Shown one piece after another: positions 61,460 to 64,000 of a stretch of 64,000 nt of DNA; the stretch's first letter is position 1, and each line of letters starts with the position of its first letter. Source of the stretch: Rhizobium sp. S152 (GTDB taxonomy: Bacteria > Pseudomonadota > Alphaproteobacteria > Rhizobiales > Rhizobiaceae); NCBI RefSeq assembly GCF_030380735.1, contig NZ_JAUDRZ010000001.1, positions 124,001 through 188,000 of the forward strand. The letters run 5' to 3'. A model generated the notes under the pieces. The model saw only the letters and a program-made list of their open reading frames with translations. It was not told the origin of the DNA and searched no databases. Position numbers and translations under genes: made by a program.

Positions 61460-62047
61460 TCAGGCGCTCCTTGGCAGCTGCAGGGCGCCAGGTTTCAGCA
61501 TCGTCTCGACATGCGTGACCATGGTGTTGCGCGCAAAACTGTAGACCTCGCTGCAACCGGTCATGCGAAAGCCGAGCTTCTCCTGAAGCCGGAGCGACGC
61601 GGGATTGTCGGCGAACACGCCCGAATGCACCGTGGTCTCGGGCATCCGGCGTGAAAACCGCTCCAGCGTCGCCGCGACAGCCTCGCTCATGTAGCCGCGC
61701 CGCCAATAGTAGCGGTTCAGCCAGTAGCCAAGGTGCCAGCGGCCGTGCCGCAGCTCGATCGAAACGACGCCGATATGGGCGTCGTCGCCATCAGTAATCG
61801 CAAACTGCCAGTCACGTGCACCGCGCGCGGTAACCGGCACCAGCCAGTCCAGCGCATCCTGCCTGTCGTAGGGTGCGGGCACCCGCGCAAGCATCCGCGT
61901 CACCGCGAAATCGGAGAGCGATTCCGCGATGGCATCGGCATCGGAGAGCCGGTGCGGCCGCAGCGTCAGCCGTTCGGTGACGATGGCAGGCAGACTGCCG
62001 GCCGTTGCGGCCTGGACCCGGGGTCGCTGAAGATCGAGGGCGTTCAT
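61460..62047 (-). CDS. GNAT-family acetyltransferase (RimJ-like)
   Basis: A 195-residue N-acetyltransferase of the Acetyltransf_3 (RimJ/RimL) type. The N-terminal TERLTLRPHRLSDADAIAES, the middle LGYWLNRYYWRRGYMSEAV (acetyl-CoA loop region RxxGxx variant) and NPASLRLQEKLGFRMTG are typical. Targets of such enzymes range from protein N-termini to antibiotics and cannot be told from sequence. It overlaps the next acetyltransferase gene by 4 bases (ATGA), so both are made together. The two proteins are clearly related (same motif order), suggesting an old tandem duplication. Confidence 0.87.
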   Translation of the reverse strand: MNALDLQRPRVQAATAGSLPAIVTERLTLRPHRLSDADAIAESLSDFAVTRMLARVPAPYDRQDALDWLVPVTARGARDWQFAITDGDDAHIGVVSIELRHGRWHLGYWLNRYYWRRGYMSEAVAATLERFSRRMPETTVHSGVFADNPASLRLQEKLGFRMTGCSEVYSFARNTMVTHVETMLKPGALQLPRSA

Positions 62048-62676
62048 AAGACACTCCCCCAGCTTCTGAGCGACATCCAGGTCTTGCGATCAAGCCGATA
62101 CCATTCGACTGGAACGTTGCTGCCAAGCGCGAGCGAGGCGGCAAGGCCCGATCCCTGAAACTGGAAGCCGCACTTCTGGATGACCCGCCGCGACGCAATG
62201 TTCATCACCCGGCAACGGGCATCGATCTGCTCGATATCCTGCCGCGTGCGGAAGACCATGTCGACCAGGGCATGGCATGCCTCGGTCATATAGCCCTGAT
62301 TCCAGAAACGTTCCCCCAGCCAGTAACCGATCTCGACGGTGCGACCGTCCAGATGCGGCTCGATCCCGCAGCAACCGATGAAGGCGCCGTTTTCGGCTTT
62401 GGTAATCGCATAGACGCACTTGCCAATCTCGCCATTTTTCGTGCGTCGCACGAAGTCGGCGGCATCATTGGCCGTATACGGGTGCGGCATGCGCGACACC
62501 ATTGTGGCGACTTTGGCGTTGTTGGCGAGATGGGCAAGGGCGTCGATGTCTTCTTCGTGCGGCGCGCGCATGACGAGCCTTTCCGACAGTAAGACGGGGC
62601 AATCGGTCCTTAACCGTTCCGGCCTCAGCCGTTCTTCGGGAGACCTCTGGTCTCTCCGTAACAATTCGCCTTGCAT
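62044..62676 (-). CDS. GNAT-family acetyltransferase (RimJ-like), upstream paralogue
   Basis: A 210-residue RimJ/RimL-type acetyltransferase. SERLVMRAPHEEDIDALAHLA, GCCGIEPHLDGRTVEIGYWLGERFWNQGYMTEA and NIASRRVIQKCGFQFQG follow the same order as in the overlapping downstream gene. GGAGG lies directly ahead of the ATG at 62676. The gene starts after the rpmA terminator, so the acetyltransferase pair has its own promoter or depends on read-through from rplU-rpmA. The second GNAT begins within its stop codon. Substrate unknown. Confidence 0.87.
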   Translation of the reverse strand: MQGELLRRDQRSPEERLRPERLRTDCPVLLSERLVMRAPHEEDIDALAHLANNAKVATMVSRMPHPYTANDAADFVRRTKNGEIGKCVYAITKAENGAFIGCCGIEPHLDGRTVEIGYWLGERFWNQGYMTEACHALVDMVFRTRQDIEQIDARCRVMNIASRRVIQKCGFQFQGSGLAASLALGSNVPVEWYRLDRKTWMSLRSWGSVL

Positions 62677-62702
62677 GGTTCAGTCCTCCTTGAAGGTAAA
62701 GA

Positions 62703-62739
62703 AAAAGGGGAGATGGGTGGTGCCCCATCTCCCCTTTTT
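62703..62739 (-). terminator. Terminator of the rplU-rpmA operon
   Basis: AAAAGGGGAGATGGG and CCCATCTCCCCTTTTT form a long stem with a short loop, with a T run on either strand. It lies about 66 bases past the rpmA stop. Confidence 0.92.
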
Positions 62740-62805
62740 TCTTGACTGAACCTGGTACGCTCAGCCGGGTCGATGAGACACCGGCTGCTATAAAGCGCTA
62801 CCGGC

Positions 62806-63075
62806 TTATTCCGCTGCTTCCGCTTTCGGCATCACGGATACGTATACGCGGCCGTTGGCCTTCGTACGGTAGTTCACATTGCCGGCGGTGAGAGCAAAGA
62901 TCGTGTGATCCTTGCCGAGGCCGACGTTGGAACCCGGGTGCCACTGCGTACCGCGCTGACGCACGATAATGTTGCCTGCGATGACGGCTTCGCCGCCGAA
63001 CTTCTTCACGCCAAGGCGCTTGGATTCGGAATCACGACCGTTGCGCGACGAACCGCCAGCTTTTTTGTGTGCCAT
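62806..63075 (-). CDS. rpmA: 50S ribosomal protein L27
   Basis: An 89-residue large-subunit protein whose N-terminus reaches the peptidyl transferase centre. [20 protein letters not shown] and [23 protein letters not shown] are diagnostic. There is no N-terminal cleavable extension of the Firmicutes type. AAGGAG precedes the ATG. It is 34 bases after rplU, the standard rplU-rpmA operon, and is followed by a strong terminator. Confidence 0.98.
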   Translation of the reverse strand: MAHKKAGGSSRNGRDSESKRLGVKKFGGEAVIAGNIIVRQRGTQWHPGSNVGLGKDHTIFALTAGNVNYRTKANGRVYVSVMPKAEAAE

Positions 63076-63109
63076 TGGAGTTCTCCTTTAAACCTTAAGT
63101 CCCGTGATC

Positions 63110-63427
63110 TTACTTGGCAGCCACGATGTCCGTGATACGGACAACGGTGTGGTGCTGACGATGGCCGCGCGAGCGCTTCGAGTTCTGACGACGGCGCTTC
63201 TTGAAGGCGATGACCTTCTTGCCGCGGTTGTGCTCGACCACTTCGGCCTTGACGGAAGCGCCCTTGACGAAGGGAGCACCGATCGCAGCGTCGGCGCCTT
63301 CGCCGATGACCAGGACTTCGGTGAATTCAATTGCGTCGCCAGCGGTTGCTTCAAGCTTCTCGATGGTCAGCACGTCGTTTGCCGCCACACGGTACTGCTT
63401 ACCGCCGGTCTTGATGACTGCGAACAT
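63110..63427 (-). CDS. rplU: 50S ribosomal protein L21
   Basis: A 105-residue large-subunit protein that contacts L20 and 23S r[23 protein letters not shown] and the [20 protein letters not shown] region are diagnostic. AAAGGA precedes the ATG. It is the first gene of the rplU-rpmA operon. Unlike longer forms in some rhizobia there is no alanine/lysine-rich C-terminal tail; the protein ends at ITDIVAAK. Confidence 0.97.
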   Translation of the reverse strand: MFAVIKTGGKQYRVAANDVLTIEKLEATAGDAIEFTEVLVIGEGADAAIGAPFVKGASVKAEVVEHNRGKKVIAFKKRRRQNSKRSRGHRQHHTVVRITDIVAAK

Positions 63428-63744
63428 TTTTTATCCTTTCATGTTCGTTCCGGCTCGGCCCGCGTCAAAACAGGCGGCCGTCTTTTTATCAGTCTGTGTT
63501 GAGCAGGGATTTCAGGGCTTTTGCCCAGGAATTCTGGCTGCCGGTGATGTCCCACGCAGGCGCAGGACGGACAAGGCGCAGACTTATCCACACCTATTGG
63601 GTTGCGCAGATACGCGAGCGCAAAAAAACTGTCAAGGTAAAAGGATGACAAAAGGATGAAATGCCTTGAGATTCCGACTTGCCAGCCCGGCAAACTCTCG
63701 CTATGAGACAGCCCGCGCTGACCAACGCGTCATCATGCTCAAGC
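63428..63744. other. Divergent intergenic region, rplU/tRNA-Ser
   Basis: About 317 bases. It must contain the rplU-rpmA promoter and the tRNA promoter. TTGCCA, 17 bases, then TATGAG, ending about 40 bases before the tRNA, is a possible promoter. I see no open frame with a ribosome site and no clear L21 leader structure. Confidence 0.4.
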
Positions 63745-63834
63745 GGAGAGGTGGCTGAGTGGTCGAAAGCACCGCACTCGAAATGCGGCATACGGGCAAC
63801 CGTATCGTGGGTTCGAATCCCACCCTCTCCGCCA
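63745..63834 (+). tRNA. tRNA-Ser(CGA)
   Basis: The acceptor stem GGAGAGG/CCTCTCC, D-arm, anticodon stem CCGCA/TGCGG with loop CTCGAAA (anticodon CGA, reading UCG), a long variable arm TACGG-GCAA-CCGTA, and T-arm GTGGG-TTCGAAT-CCCAC are all complete. CCA is encoded. The long variable arm marks it as a class II serine tRNA. Confidence 0.97.
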
Positions 63835-63901
63835 TTTTCCAAGTTTCCGCAGACCGCGCTTAGACCCGCGCTCGAAGGGCTACAAACGTCTCCAATCCGG
63901 C

Positions 63902-64000
63902 CTAAATCAGCTTCTCGGTCCAAGCCTCCATGGCATCACCGCAGTTCATGTCGGGCGGCGCAAGTCCGTCGATCATGAATGTTGGGGAGACATGAGCCCG
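63902..64000 (-). CDS. C-terminal end of a gene running off the window (possibly thioredoxin-fold)
   Basis: A minus-strand frame is open from the window edge to a TAG at 63902-63904. The last 32 residues include SPTFMIDGLAPPDMNCGDAMEAW. The PTFMIDG stretch resembles the cis-proline strand near the end of DsbA-like or other thioredoxin-fold proteins, and the helix after it fits the usual ending. Only the tail is visible, so the family is a guess. It ends 68 bases beyond the tRNA on the opposite strand. Confidence 0.5.
   Translation of the reverse strand, partial: RAHVSPTFMIDGLAPPDMNCGDAMEAWTEKLI

Noticed and set aside
63594..63923. 109-residue minus-strand frame with GGIRTHDTVARMPHFECGAFDHSATSP-like text
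   Set aside because: It is the reverse-strand translation of tRNA-Ser and its flanks, a well-known false gene in databases.

Overview
This 64 kb window looks like a stretch of the main chromosome of a Rhizobiaceae bacterium (Rhizobium, Agrobacterium, Neorhizobium or Sinorhizobium type). The evidence is an ndvA/chvA cyclic beta-1,2-glucan exporter, a 1154-residue pyruvate carboxylase with the biotinyl lysine at 1119 as in Rhizobium etli, a SAM-II riboswitch ahead of metA, a GAAC-N7-GAAC LexA box on an imuA-imuB-dnaE2 cassette, an alpha-r14-like sRNA, phaAB/phaR and a GC-rich base composition throughout. Nearly all genes are core or housekeeping genes packed on both strands. I see no insertion sequence, phage, integrase, CRISPR array or toxin-antitoxin pair. 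A near-perfect parS site downstream of leuB suggests the window lies near the chromosome origin.

Layout. 0-6.8 kb: an ABC-F ATPase, an exported two-repeat protein, a BacA-like ABC protein with a degenerate ATPase, then SAM-II/metA and galM. 6.9-11.1 kb: a GntR-regulated amino-sugar operon (GntR, GlmS-like deaminase, nagA, an extra SIS protein) and two tiny membrane proteins. 11.1-14.3 kb: polyhydroxybutyrate synthesis (phaB, phaA) and its regulator phaR. 14.4-20.1 kb: rpmF, GST, a 2H-phosphoesterase-like protein, mtgA, ispA, a LysE exporter, ispG. 20.2-24.9 kb: a DeoR-MFS pair and a cystine-type amino acid ABC transporter interrupted by a 149-bp inverted-repeat element. 24.9-31.4 kb: pyc, a LuxR solo, ndvA. 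31.6-40 kb: an MHS transporter, a PAP2 phosphatase, leuB, leuD, a serine/threonine dehydratase and small metabolic genes. 40-46 kb: the SOS mutasome imuA-imuB-dnaE2. 46-47 kb: bfd-bfr iron storage. 47-64 kb, mostly minus strand: rppH, a polysaccharide deacetylase homologue, ctpA, envC, rlmH and rsfS, then the molybdate locus, a CCUCCUCCC-loop sRNA, nadD-proA-proB-obgE, two acetyltransferases, rpmA-rplU, tRNA-Ser(CGA) and the tail of one more gene.

How the parts work together. MetA is controlled by SAM through the riboswitch. The nag genes convert GlcNAc-6-P to fructose-6-P. PhaA and PhaB supply 3-hydroxybutyryl-CoA while PhaR senses polymer. ImuA, ImuB and DnaE2 form the LexA-controlled translesion machinery. 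EnvC and CtpA sit in a cell-wall remodelling operon. ModABC imports molybdate, with a ModE-like regulator next to it and a ModE-like operator before modA. Start codons were chosen from Shine-Dalgarno spacing and family N-termini and several are non-ATG. No database search was possible, so names rest on recognisable motifs and family memory.
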